A stretch of DNA of 64,000 nucleotides from an uncultured Eisenbergiella sp. GTDB lineage: Bacteria; Bacillota; Clostridia; Lachnospirales; Lachnospiraceae. Every line of letters begins with the position of its first letter. The stretch's first letter is position 1. The stretch spans positions 1 to 64,000 of the forward strand of contig CANQFM010000010.1 of the NCBI GenBank assembly GCA_947598825.1, read 5' to 3'. A program made the position numbers and the translations under genes. The notes beneath the pieces are model-generated. The model made no database searches. It saw nothing but the letters and a program-made list of their open reading frames with translations, and was not told the DNA's origin. Positions 41,823 through 50,644 of this stretch are shown one piece after another.

Positions 41823-43190
41823 ATGGAATCCATTTTATCGCCTGACATCAATACATGTTCTACACCGTCGGAACTGAAGATCACGGATATGCGTTTCTGC
41901 GATGTACAGGGGCTTCCCATGCACTGCATCCTGATGAAGATCTATACCAATCAGGGCATCGTGGGCTATGGGGAGGTCCGGGATTTTGCCAGCAAACGCT
42001 ATGCGCTGCAGTTAAAGCGCATCCTTTTGGGGGAGAATCCCTGCAACGTGGACAAGATCTTCCGGCGCATCAAGCAGTTTGGCGGCCAGTCCCGTCAGGG
42101 CGGCGGCGTTTCCGGCGTGGAAGTGGCCCTGTGGGATCTGGCGGGAAAGGCCTACGGGCAGCCTGTTTATCGCCTGCTGGGCGGAAAATTCAGGGATAAG
42201 ATCCGGATGTACTGCGATACGGACGTGGAGGGCAAACATACCGGCAAGGATATGGGCCGTGCGCTTCTGGCACGCATGGAAAAGGGCTATACCTTTTTAA
42301 AGATGGATCTGGGCCTCGGCATTTTAAAGGACGTGCCGGGGGCGGTCAGCGCTCCGCTGGGCTTTATGGAGGAACTGCCGGCCCTCTGGGAAAAGCGCAG
42401 GGCCGCGGAAGCGGCGGGGGACAGGGAACTGGCCCGCTATCTGGAAAACCGGATCTATGACTATCACAATATCGCCCATCCTTTCACCGGGATCCATGTG
42501 ACAGAGCTGGGCTTCGATGTGCTGGAGCAGTATGTGAAGGATGTGCGGGAGACGATCGGATACGAAGTGCCGCTGGCCATCGACCATTTTGGCCACATCG
42601 GCCTGGAGGACTCCATTAAGCTCTGCCGCCGCATTGAAAAGTATAATCTGGCCTGGGCGGAGGATTTGATCCCCTGGCAGTTGACGGATCAGTACGCGAT
42701 GCTCAGACGCAGCACCACCGTGCCGATCTGTACCGGTGAGGACATTTATCTGAAAGAGAATTTCCTTCCGCTTCTGAAAGCAGGCGGCGTTTCCGTCATC
42801 CATCCGGATGTGCTTACGGCCGGTGGGATCCTGGAGCTGAAAAAGATCAGCGATCTGGCGGCGGATTACGGAACGGCCATGGCGGTCCATATGGCGGAAA
42901 GTCCTATCGGTTGTCTGGCAGCGGTACACGCGGCGGCGTCCTGCGAGAACTTCCTGGCGCTGGAATACCACTCCGTGGACGTGCCCGACTGGTGCGATAT
43001 CTATGACGATAAGCTGCCGAAGCCTCTGGTGCAGGACGGCTACATTACAGTGCCCGATCTGCCGGGGCTGGGCATTGAAACCTTAAACGACGAGGTGCTT
43101 AAGGCCCATATCCATCCGAGGATTCCGGGCATGTGGGAGCCTACGGATCTCTGGAACGAAGACGTAGTGGAAGACCGTCTGTGGAGCTGA
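41823..43190 (+). CDS. Mandelate racemase/muconate lactonizing-type enolase-superfamily enzyme
   Basis: The 455-residue protein has an enolase-superfamily N-terminal capping domain (about 20-130) and a barrel. A candidate catalytic Lys is in FLKMDLG near residue 160. Metal ligands are in AIDHFGH (Asp), AEDLIPW (Glu) and CTGEDIY (Glu), spaced on successive strands. A His-Asp dyad as in mandelate racemase is seen in HPDVLTAGGI and VHMAESPIG. This set usually dehydrates acid sugars. It lies 44 bp after the RraA gene with its own AAAGGGG ribosome site. The specific sugar acid cannot be named. Confidence 0.9.
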   Translation: MESILSPDINTCSTPSELKITDMRFCDVQGLPMHCILMKIYTNQGIVGYGEVRDFASKRYALQLKRILLGENPCNVDKIFRRIKQFGGQSRQGGGVSGVEVALWDLAGKAYGQPVYRLLGGKFRDKIRMYCDTDVEGKHTGKDMGRALLARMEKGYTFLKMDLGLGILKDVPGAVSAPLGFMEELPALWEKRRAAEAAGDRELARYLENRIYDYHNIAHPFTGIHVTELGFDVLEQYVKDVRETIGYEVPLAIDHFGHIGLEDSIKLCRRIEKYNLAWAEDLIPWQLTDQYAMLRRSTTVPICTGEDIYLKENFLPLLKAGGVSVIHPDVLTAGGILELKKISDLAADYGTAMAVHMAESPIGCLAAVHAAASCENFLALEYHSVDVPDWCDIYDDKLPKPLVQDGYITVPDLPGLGIETLNDEVLKAHIHPRIPGMWEPTDLWNEDVVEDRLWS

Positions 43191-43232
43191 GAGGCGAAGA
43201 GGAGCCGCTTTCGCGGCAGAATAGGGGTAAAA

Positions 43233-43928
43233 ATGAAATCTGTGCTTATCACGGATCCGGCCCATCCGGCCGCCGAAGCTGTGATCCGGCGGCTGGAGGC
43301 AGAGGGGTACCGCGTCTTTTCGGGAGGGGATTTTTCCTCCCGGGAGGGGGTGCATGCCAGCATTGCAAGGACCGGCCCGGTGGATGCGCTCATTATTTCG
43401 GGACACAGAGGGGACGTCCAACTGCTTTCTCAGGGGGACGTAAGCAGGATCGTCCGTGCGGGACAGGCAAACATCATGGAAGCGTTTTATGCGGTCCGGC
43501 ACTACGCCGCGCTCATGGCCCAACGCGGCAGCGGCGTTATCCTGTTTTTATCTTCGGCCCACGCGGCCAAGCCCACCGGCGCCAATCCCGCCTATGCCAT
43601 TTCCCAGAGCGCCCTGGAGATGTTCATGAAGGAGGTGGCGCTGGATTACGGCCATGCGGGAGTCCGTGCGAATCTGATCCGGCTTGGCCCCATGGAGGAG
43701 GAAGCGGCGGAATTTGACTCTCTGCTTTCGCCAGCGGATTATGAGGCGGCTTCCAAAAGTCCCATCGGCCGGCGCAGCACGGCTCAGGACGCCGCGGGTA
43801 TGGCAGCCTTTCTGCTTTCGCCGGAGGCGGCTGGTATCAACGGCGCGGCCCTGGATGTGGACGGCGGGCTGTACTTCCATTATCTTGACCGGGACTTCGC
43901 CTTCAGAAAGGAGGAGGACCTGCCATGA
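43233..43928 (+). CDS. Degenerate short-chain dehydrogenase/reductase-like protein
   Basis: The 231-residue protein has the SDR length and fold order and ends in the classical GAALDVDGGLY. The catalytic region reads LSSAHA then AYAISQSALEMF, so Ser and Tyr are retained but the Lys of Y-x3-K is Gln. The N-terminal nucleotide-binding TGxxxGxG is replaced by ITDPAHPAAE, with no Gly-rich turn. It is therefore unlikely to be a normal NAD(P)-dependent enzyme. Its gene overlaps the following canonical SDR by 4 bp, so it may be a structural or regulatory partner. The ribosome site is weak (AATAGGGGT). Confidence 0.82.
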   Translation: MKSVLITDPAHPAAEAVIRRLEAEGYRVFSGGDFSSREGVHASIARTGPVDALIISGHRGDVQLLSQGDVSRIVRAGQANIMEAFYAVRHYAALMAQRGSGVILFLSSAHAAKPTGANPAYAISQSALEMFMKEVALDYGHAGVRANLIRLGPMEEEAAEFDSLLSPADYEAASKSPIGRRSTAQDAAGMAAFLLSPEAAGINGAALDVDGGLYFHYLDRDFAFRKEEDLP

Positions 43929-44761
43929 TTCAAAAAAGGATCGATCACTATGCGGAGGCTTTTTTGCGGGAAGCGGAGAGGCTTCCGTCAGGAAGCAGGG
44001 AGCCACTTCTCAAGGGGCGCCGGGCCATCGTTACCGGAGGCGGCAAGGGCATCGGCAAGGGCATTACGCTGCGGCTGGCGGCGGCGGGAGCGGATGTGCT
44101 GATCTGCGGCTGCGGCAATATGGAAATGGCGGAGGAGACGGCGCAGGAGGCCCGCAGCCTGGGCGTCCGGGCGAAGGCTTTTTGTGCCGATCTGGCCCGG
44201 GAGGACGCGGCAGACCGGATCGTGCAGGAGGCGGCCCGCTTTCTGGGGGGCGTGGATATCCTGGTATCCAACGCGGCCTACCAGCCCAATCTGGATCTGC
44301 AGGATTATACGCCGGAGCGGTTTGAAAAGGTGCTGCAGATCAATCTCTGGTCCCCGGTGCGTCTGGTATCGGCCTGCGTTCCGTATCTGCGTCAGAGCGG
44401 CCACGGACGGATCATCCTGATCTCCTCCATTCACGGGAAACGGCCCTCCGGCTTTGACATCGCCTATGCCACCTCCAAGGGCGGGATCCAGATGCTCATG
44501 CGGGAAGCGGCCCTGGAGCTGCGCAGGGATGAGATCACGGTGAACGCGATCCTGCCGGGCGGCACCCATGTGGAATTTAAGAGCGGGGAAACCTTTCAGA
44601 TGCCCCATAAGCGGGTGAAGAGGGAGCGGGAATACGAGAGGGCCTTCGGCACCGGATCTCCCAGCGACAGCGGGAATCTGGCGGTGTTTCTGGCCAGCGA
44701 TATGGCGTCCTACATCACCGGGACATCGATCCGGGTAGACGGCGGGATCGTGTTGTTTTGA
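43925..44761 (+). CDS. Short-chain dehydrogenase/reductase, canonical
   Basis: The 278-residue protein is a classical SDR. It has the cofactor loop TGGGKGIGKG near residue 37, NAAYQ near residue 115, catalytic Ser in LISSIHG near residue 162, YATSK near residue 179 and the terminal TGTSIRVDGG. An N-terminal extension of about 30 residues is unusual. The start overlaps the degenerate SDR gene (ATGA). Within the cluster it would oxidise or reduce a sugar, sugar acid or lactone alcohol. AAAGGAGGAC lies ahead of the start. Confidence 0.92.
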   Translation: MIQKRIDHYAEAFLREAERLPSGSREPLLKGRRAIVTGGGKGIGKGITLRLAAAGADVLICGCGNMEMAEETAQEARSLGVRAKAFCADLAREDAADRIVQEAARFLGGVDILVSNAAYQPNLDLQDYTPERFEKVLQINLWSPVRLVSACVPYLRQSGHGRIILISSIHGKRPSGFDIAYATSKGGIQMLMREAALELRRDEITVNAILPGGTHVEFKSGETFQMPHKRVKREREYERAFGTGSPSDSGNLAVFLASDMASYITGTSIRVDGGIVLF

Positions 44762-44781
44762 AGGAGGTAAGAGAAAAGGTC

Positions 44782-45825
44782 ATGCCGGTCGTGAATCTTT
44801 TTATCGGAACTTATACCGGTGCCGCCGGAGGAAGAGGCGGCGACGGCATTTATACTTTTGGACTGGATACGGTTTCCGGCGCCCTTACGCTGCGGTCTGT
44901 CTGCAGGGAAACGGAGAACCCTTCTTTCCTTACGCGCAGAGGTGACGTGCTTTATGCCTGTGAAGAGCTTTCCAAAAGAAGCGCGGTGGCGGCTTTTCGC
45001 ATCCGGAAGCAGGGACAGCTTTTCCGGTTGGGGCGGACGGCGACAAAAGAAAGCGGGATGTGTCATGTGGCGCTTTGGCCTGCAGGCGATTTTCTGACCG
45101 CCTCCGATTTCGACAGCGCCAGTTTGGTGATCTTCCAATTGGAAAAGGATGGGAATATCGGGCCCGTCAGCCGGATTCTCCGGCATCAGGGGAGCGGCCC
45201 CCATCCGCAGATGCAGAGAAGCGCCCATGTGCATTCCGCGACTTTTCTGGGCGATGACGGCCACTTTTTGGTCTGCGATCTGGGAAACGATACCATGACC
45301 GTTTATCAGACGGCGGCGGATGGCAGCGTCCGGCTGATACAGACGGTGGCGGCAGCGCCCGGGGACGGCCCCCGTCACGCGGCCGTTTCGCCGGACGGGA
45401 AGAGCGTGACCGTCCTGATGCAGCTGTCCGGTTTCTGTGCGACCTACCGGATCGCGCCGGAGGGGCTGGGAGAACAGATCTCCCGGGTGAGTATGCTGCC
45501 GGAGGGCTTTACAGGCCGCAACGACGCTGCGGACGTGCATTATTCTCCTAACGGCAGGCACGTTTATGCCTCCAACCGGGGACACGACAGCATCGTGGTT
45601 TACGATGTGAAAAAAGACGGCGCGCTGGAACATGCCCGCTGGTTTCCTTCCTTTGGATCGGAACCCCGGCATTTTTGTATTCTGCCTGCCGGGGATATGG
45701 CGGTCATCACCAATCAGGCGACAGGGAATGTGGTCACCGTCCGTCTGGATCCCGTCACGGGAGATCTGGGCGAAAAGCTCTGCGAGGCATGCGTGCCCCA
45801 GGCCGTGTTTGCCGGCCTTTTTTAA
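44782..45825 (+). CDS. Lactonase-family beta-propeller (6-phosphogluconolactonase-like)
   Basis: The 347-residue protein matches the seven-bladed propeller lactonases (YbhE/Pgl type). Typical blocks are LFIGTYTGAAGG at the start, VVAFRIRK-like strands, PGDGPRHAAVSPDGKSV near residue 180 and YSPNGRHVYASNRGHDSI near residue 255. It probably opens an aldonolactone made by the preceding SDR. The ATG at 44782 is chosen over the track's TTG. A strong AAGGAGG is 14 nt away and a weaker AAAAGG is nearer, so the start is slightly uncertain. It is the last gene of the cluster. Confidence 0.88.
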   Translation: MPVVNLFIGTYTGAAGGRGGDGIYTFGLDTVSGALTLRSVCRETENPSFLTRRGDVLYACEELSKRSAVAAFRIRKQGQLFRLGRTATKESGMCHVALWPAGDFLTASDFDSASLVIFQLEKDGNIGPVSRILRHQGSGPHPQMQRSAHVHSATFLGDDGHFLVCDLGNDTMTVYQTAADGSVRLIQTVAAAPGDGPRHAAVSPDGKSVTVLMQLSGFCATYRIAPEGLGEQISRVSMLPEGFTGRNDAADVHYSPNGRHVYASNRGHDSIVVYDVKKDGALEHARWFPSFGSEPRHFCILPAGDMAVITNQATGNVVTVRLDPVTGDLGEKLCEACVPQAVFAGLF

Positions 45826-45910
45826 GACGAAAAAGCTGGATATTTTTTTGGCTGCGCTCCGGCAGGGGCGCGGCCAAATTGTCATTACAGGTTTTTTCCA
45901 ATGTTTTTTC

Positions 45911-45939
45911 TTTACGCCGGACTTTTTCCAGCGTATACT
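45911..45939 (+). promoter_or_regulatory. Promoter of ddl-murF
   Basis: TTTACG, a 17-bp spacer and TATACT, 56 bp before the ddl start. Confidence 0.65.
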
Positions 45940-45994
45940 ACTATATGGGAAAAAAGCCGGAAAGCTGTTTTGCGGTTCCGGAATGGAGGTTGGC

Positions 45995-47035
45995 ATGAAA
46001 ATTGTGGTGTTGACCGGCGGCATCAGCACGGAGCGGGATGTGTCGCTGGTTTCGGGCAAGATGATCTATCAGGCGGTGAAGCGGCTGGGCCATCAGGCGG
46101 TCCTTTTGGACGTATACCTGGGGATGCAGCGGGAAGATATCGAGCATATTTTTGAGAGCGAAGAGGATTTTTCCCAGGATATCCGGGACATTCAGGAGAG
46201 CTGTCCCGATATCAGCGCGGTAAAAGCGCTGCGCAAGGACGGAGGGAAGTGTTTTTTCGGGCCCAATGTAATTCGGATCTGTCAGATGGCGGATGTGGTC
46301 TTTGTGGCCCTGCACGGGGCAGAAGGGGAGAACGGAAAGCTACAGGCGGCTTTCGACCTGCTGGGCATCCGATATACCGGAACGGATTATGTCGGCAGCG
46401 CGCTGGCAATCGATAAAGGGCTGGCCAAAGAACTGTTTCTGGTAAACGACATTCCGACACCCCGGGGAGTGGTGCTGAAAGCCGGGCAGAGCATTCAAAA
46501 CGATCTGCCCTGGCCGCGGGTGGTAAAAGCCTGCAAGGGCGGTTCCTCTGTCGGCGTTTACATCGTAGAGGATCCGGAGGAATACGGGACTGCGGTCAAA
46601 AATGCCTTTGCCTATGGAACCGAGGTTGTGGTAGAGCAGTATATCCGGGGCAGGGAGATGACCTGCGGCGTTGTGGAGGGCAAAGCCCTGCCGATCGTGG
46701 AGATCGTCCCCAAAAAGGGATTTTACGATTATAAGAACAAATATCAGGCGGGGAGTACGGAGGATATCTGTCCCGCGCCCATCGATACAGAGACTACCGA
46801 AAGGATCCAGAGGCTTTCGGAGAAGGTGTTTCGCGTATTGCGGCTCAAACAATATGCCCGCGTAGATCTTATGCTGGATGAGCAGGGCAATCCCTATTGC
46901 CTGGAGGCCAATACGCTCCCCGGCATGACGCCCGTCTCCCTGATCCCCCAGGAGGCGGCAGCAGCGGGGATGAGTTACGACCAGTTTTGTCAGAAGATCA
47001 TCGATATGGCTATGAAAGACTGTCAGGAGTTTTAA
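45995..47035 (+). CDS. ddl: D-alanine--D-alanine ligase
   Basis: Ddl makes the D-Ala-D-Ala dipeptide for peptidoglycan precursors. The 346-residue ATP-grasp protein begins MKIVVLTGGISTERDVSL. It has LHGAEGENG near residue 105, ACKGGSSVGV near residue 180, the omega-loop Tyr in GFYDYKNKY near residue 245 (a Tyr there is typical of D-Ala-D-Ala, not D-lactate, ligases), and LEANTLPGMT near residue 305. The ATG at 45995 follows GGAGG by 5 nt; the track ORF extends well upstream through the promoter. murF starts 3 bp after its stop codon. Confidence 0.95.
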   Translation: MKIVVLTGGISTERDVSLVSGKMIYQAVKRLGHQAVLLDVYLGMQREDIEHIFESEEDFSQDIRDIQESCPDISAVKALRKDGGKCFFGPNVIRICQMADVVFVALHGAEGENGKLQAAFDLLGIRYTGTDYVGSALAIDKGLAKELFLVNDIPTPRGVVLKAGQSIQNDLPWPRVVKACKGGSSVGVYIVEDPEEYGTAVKNAFAYGTEVVVEQYIRGREMTCGVVEGKALPIVEIVPKKGFYDYKNKYQAGSTEDICPAPIDTETTERIQRLSEKVFRVLRLKQYARVDLMLDEQGNPYCLEANTLPGMTPVSLIPQEAAAAGMSYDQFCQKIIDMAMKDCQEF

Positions 47036-47038
47036 TCT

Positions 47039-48502
47039 ATGAAGAACATGACGTTATGGAATCTCGCAAGGGCATGTATGGGGCGTTTTGTGGTGCCCAC
47101 AGGAAAGAACGAAACGATACAGGGGAGGAGCCTGGGTACGGCGTCCTGCCCCGGACAGGGCATGGAGCTGATCCGCGCCGCCGCATCCCGGGAAGCAAAA
47201 GGCGTTGTGACGGATTCCCGCCAGGTGAAGCCGGGGTATGTATTTGTGGCGACCCCCGGGGCCAGGGTGGACGGACACCGCTTTATTCCGGAAGTATTTG
47301 AGAAGGGCGCGATCGGTGTGATCTGTGAAGAGGAGCCGGATCCCCTGCCGGGTCCCTGTATTGTGGTGAAGGACAGCTTTCAGGCTTTGCGTCAGGCGGC
47401 GATGTTCTACCGTAAGCAATGTCCGGTCCCGATCGTGGGTATTACCGGCAGCGTAGGCAAGACCAGCACCAAGGAATTTGTTGCGGCGGTGCTTTCTCAG
47501 AAATACAGGACGCACAAAACCTCCGGCAACTTTAACAACGAGGTGGGCGTGCCGCTGACGCTGCTTTCCATGCCCGAAGACGCCCAGGCTGCGGTGGTGG
47601 AGATGGGAATGAACCATTTCGGGGAAATGCACCGTCTCAGCGAGATCGTGCGGCCGGACATCTGCGTGATCACCAATATCGGCCGCTGCCATCTGGAAAA
47701 CCTGGGGAGCCGGGAGGGTATTTTACGGGCGAAATCGGAGATCTTTGACTTTATGAATCCCGAGGGGAAGATCTGTCTGTGCGGGGACGACGATAAACTG
47801 GAAACGATAGAAGAAGTAAACGGGATCCGGCCGCTGCGCTTTGGATTGGACAGCCGGAAGAACGAGATCTATGCGGACGGGATCGAAAGCTGCGGACTGT
47901 TTGGCAGCGAGGCCACGATCCATGTAAACGGCGAAAGCTTCCGGGCCAGGGTGCCGCTGCCCGGCGCCCACATGGTATTAAACGCCCTGGCGGCTACCGC
48001 TGTTGGCGTCCTGATGGGGCTTTCCCTGCCGCAGATTGCGGACGGGATCGCGTCGGTACGGGCCGTAGGGGGAAGGAGCCGTGTGGTACAGTGCGCCAGC
48101 CTGACGCTGATCGACGACTGCTACAACGCGAATCCCGATTCGATGAAAGCGGCCCTGGATCTTCTGGGCCTGGCCAAAGGCCGCAAAGTCGCGGTACTGG
48201 GTGATATGTTTGAACTGGGGAAAGAGGAAAGACAACTGCACGCCCAGGTGGGAAAGTACGCAGCGCAGAAAGGCATCGACTGCCTTTTGTGCGCAGGCGG
48301 GCTTTCCCAAAGCATGTATGAGGCGGCAAAGGCCGCAGGGCTGCAGGAGGCGTATCATTTTGCCGGTCGGGAAGAACTGGAGGCGCATCTGGCCGAGTAT
48401 CTGAAACCCGGCGATTCCGTACTGGTCAAGGCGTCCCATGGGATGGTCCTTGAAAAAACGGTGGAGGCGCTGGAGCAGGGGAAGATCTTTCCCATGCGGT
48501 AA
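47039..48502 (+). CDS. murF: UDP-MurNAc-tripeptide--D-alanyl-D-alanine ligase
   Basis: MurF adds the D-Ala-D-Ala dipeptide to the UDP-MurNAc tripeptide, the step right after Ddl, which matches the gene order. The 487-residue protein has an N-terminal substrate domain (VTDSRQVKPGYVFVA near residue 58), the P-loop GITGSVGKTSTKEF near residue 137, EMGMNHFGEM near residue 185, and a C-terminal domain with DDCYNANPDSMKAAL near residue 360. About 30 extra N-terminal residues precede the domain. AGGAG lies 9 nt before the ATG. It ends 24 bp before the convergent histidine kinase gene. Confidence 0.96.
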   Translation: MKNMTLWNLARACMGRFVVPTGKNETIQGRSLGTASCPGQGMELIRAAASREAKGVVTDSRQVKPGYVFVATPGARVDGHRFIPEVFEKGAIGVICEEEPDPLPGPCIVVKDSFQALRQAAMFYRKQCPVPIVGITGSVGKTSTKEFVAAVLSQKYRTHKTSGNFNNEVGVPLTLLSMPEDAQAAVVEMGMNHFGEMHRLSEIVRPDICVITNIGRCHLENLGSREGILRAKSEIFDFMNPEGKICLCGDDDKLETIEEVNGIRPLRFGLDSRKNEIYADGIESCGLFGSEATIHVNGESFRARVPLPGAHMVLNALAATAVGVLMGLSLPQIADGIASVRAVGGRSRVVQCASLTLIDDCYNANPDSMKAALDLLGLAKGRKVAVLGDMFELGKEERQLHAQVGKYAAQKGIDCLLCAGGLSQSMYEAAKAAGLQEAYHFAGREELEAHLAEYLKPGDSVLVKASHGMVLEKTVEALEQGKIFPMR

Positions 48503-48525
48503 GCCGGAAGAGAAAAAGGCCTCTT

Positions 48526-50619
48526 TCAGCCACAGATCTTTTGCAGGAGCAGATCCACATCGATGGGTTTGTCAAGAAAATCGTCCATCCCGCTGGCGAG
48601 GGCCCTTTCCCGGTCCGTCTTTGTACAGTTGGCGCTGCAGGCGAAGATCCGGACGGATTTCGCGTCGTCCCGCGCCAGGGCGCGGATAGCGGCGGCAGCT
48701 TCAAAACCGTCCATTTCCGGCATGAGCAGATCCATGAGGATTACGCCATACTCCCCGGGCGCCGAAGCCTGGAAGCGCTTTAGGGCGAGCTTTCCGTCAG
48801 CGGCCAGATCCGCCGAAAAGCCGTTTTCCGACAACAGTTCCAACATGATCTCCCCGTTTAATTCGTTGTCCTCTACAATGAGGATCCGGGGCTTTGCCGT
48901 CTTTTCGGCCACAAAGACGCCTTGCAGGTCCTGCGTTTCTTTCGGGTCGGGAGCAGGCATGGCAGGGAAAGAGAAGGTAAAGACGCTTCCTTTTTCCGGT
49001 TCGCTGGTAAAATCCAGCGTGCCGTCCATCAGCACCGCCAGCTTATGGCAGATGGCCAGTCCCAGCCCTACCCCCTGATTCCCTTTAGAAACGGTATTTT
49101 GCTCCTGGGCGAAGGCGTCGAAAATATTTTTCCGGAAGGCCTCGCTCATTCCTTTCCCGGTGTCGGCTACGTCCATCCGGGTGAGGACCTGGCCGTCTTC
49201 CTGCAGGGACTGCTGCACGGTCACCGTGACGCGGCCCCCTTCCGGGGTAAATTTCCTCGCGTTATCCAGAAAGTTTTGCAGGATTTGCTGGATGCGGACG
49301 CCGTCGCCGATGATATAAGGACGGCATAACTGAACCTTCATCTGAAAATCGATCTTTTTCTGCGCCATATCGTTTTGTACGATAGCTTCTGCGGTGGAAA
49401 ACAGCGTTTCCAGATCCACCGGTTTTTTTTCGATCTTCATATCCTGATTGTGGAGCAGGGACATATCCAGAATGTCGCTGACCAGCGACAGAAGATAGCG
49501 AGCGGTGGCAGTGGACTGTTCCAGATATCTGGAAAGCTGTTCCGGGTCGTTGGAATGGCGGGCCATGAGGTAATTCAGCCCGATCAGCCCGTTTAAGGGC
49601 GTGCGGATCTCATGGCTCATGGTGGACAAAAACTGGCTTCTTGCTTTCGCATCGGCTTTGGCGGCAAGGGACTGGATCCGTTGTCTGAAAAGCAGGAAAA
49701 CCAGAACCGCGATGAGCAAAAGGGAGACTGCCAGGATGGATACGGAATATTTGTAGCGGTACAGGAAATCGGACAGCGTAAGGGTATACCGGTTTTCCAT
49801 GCAGGCCTGGATCGTGTAGCTGTCCACCTCTTCGTCCTGAAGCTGGTCGATCGCCTTGTTTAAGATCGAGATCAGGGCCGCCCCCTCTTCGCCTACCGGA
49901 TTGCCGTTTTCATCGTAGGGGACCACGGCGGAAAAGCACAGTTCGTCGTCCAGCCCCAGGATGGGGATCACTTTCAGATTTTCATAGGCGGGTTTGGAAA
50001 GCCAGTATTCTACCACATACTGGTTGAGGATCATCATGTCCGCTTCGCCCGCTTTCACTGCAGAAAAGCACGCTTCGATGGAGTCATAGTCGAGGATCGA
50101 ATAATTCGGATAGGTGTTGTGGAGCACCTTTTTGATGGTCTGGGAACCGCTGCAAAGGGCCACCGACAGGGGGGCGTCGTAGGAAAAGACGAAATCCTTC
50201 CGGGCGACCACGACTTTCCGGCTGGAAAAATAGGGGTTGCTGATCAGGATCCCTCTGGCCCCCTGGTTTTCCCGGTTGTATTCTACGCTGGTGACCAGAT
50301 CGAATTCCCCATCCATAAGATAATCATAGGTCACGGCTCCGCCGGGAAGCGGCACATATTCAAAAGAAAGCCCGCTGATCTCAGCGATCCTGTCGAAAAG
50401 ATACCGGGAAACGCCGGACAATTCTCCGTTGTCTCCCTTGAAAGAGACAGGGATGCGGTCCTGGACATAGCCAACTCTCAAAGTACCGCTGTTTTCAAGG
50501 TAGGCTTTTTCCTGGTCAGAGAGGGAAAGGCCGTCTGCGGCCCTGCATACAATGCCTTGTGTCAGGAAAACGGCCGCTATGGGGAACGCCCACAGCCATT
50601 TTAGGATCCGATGCAGCAT
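48526..50619 (-). CDS. Hybrid sensor histidine kinase with periplasmic-binding-type sensor
   Basis: The 697-residue protein has a signal peptide (about 1-27) and an extracellular SBP_bac_3-like solute-binding domain (about 40-268, starting GTLRVGYVQD). It then has one transmembrane helix (about 288-310), a HisKA domain with the phospho-His in STMSHEIRTPLNG, and a HATPase domain (DNARKF, DTGKGM, GVGLGLAI). A C-terminal receiver follows, with the acceptor Asp in VILMDLLMPEMDG and the Lys in LDKPIDVD. It likely senses an amino acid or similar ligand directly. No partner response regulator with an output domain is adjacent, so the phosphorelay target is unknown. Confidence 0.92.
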   Translation of the reverse strand: MLHRILKWLWAFPIAAVFLTQGIVCRAADGLSLSDQEKAYLENSGTLRVGYVQDRIPVSFKGDNGELSGVSRYLFDRIAEISGLSFEYVPLPGGAVTYDYLMDGEFDLVTSVEYNRENQGARGILISNPYFSSRKVVVARKDFVFSYDAPLSVALCSGSQTIKKVLHNTYPNYSILDYDSIEACFSAVKAGEADMMILNQYVVEYWLSKPAYENLKVIPILGLDDELCFSAVVPYDENGNPVGEEGAALISILNKAIDQLQDEEVDSYTIQACMENRYTLTLSDFLYRYKYSVSILAVSLLLIAVLVFLLFRQRIQSLAAKADAKARSQFLSTMSHEIRTPLNGLIGLNYLMARHSNDPEQLSRYLEQSTATARYLLSLVSDILDMSLLHNQDMKIEKKPVDLETLFSTAEAIVQNDMAQKKIDFQMKVQLCRPYIIGDGVRIQQILQNFLDNARKFTPEGGRVTVTVQQSLQEDGQVLTRMDVADTGKGMSEAFRKNIFDAFAQEQNTVSKGNQGVGLGLAICHKLAVLMDGTLDFTSEPEKGSVFTFSFPAMPAPDPKETQDLQGVFVAEKTAKPRILIVEDNELNGEIMLELLSENGFSADLAADGKLALKRFQASAPGEYGVILMDLLMPEMDGFEAAAAIRALARDDAKSVRIFACSANCTKTDRERALASGMDDFLDKPIDVDLLLQKICG

Positions 50620-50644
50620 ATGCGTATACCTCTTTAAAAAGTGT

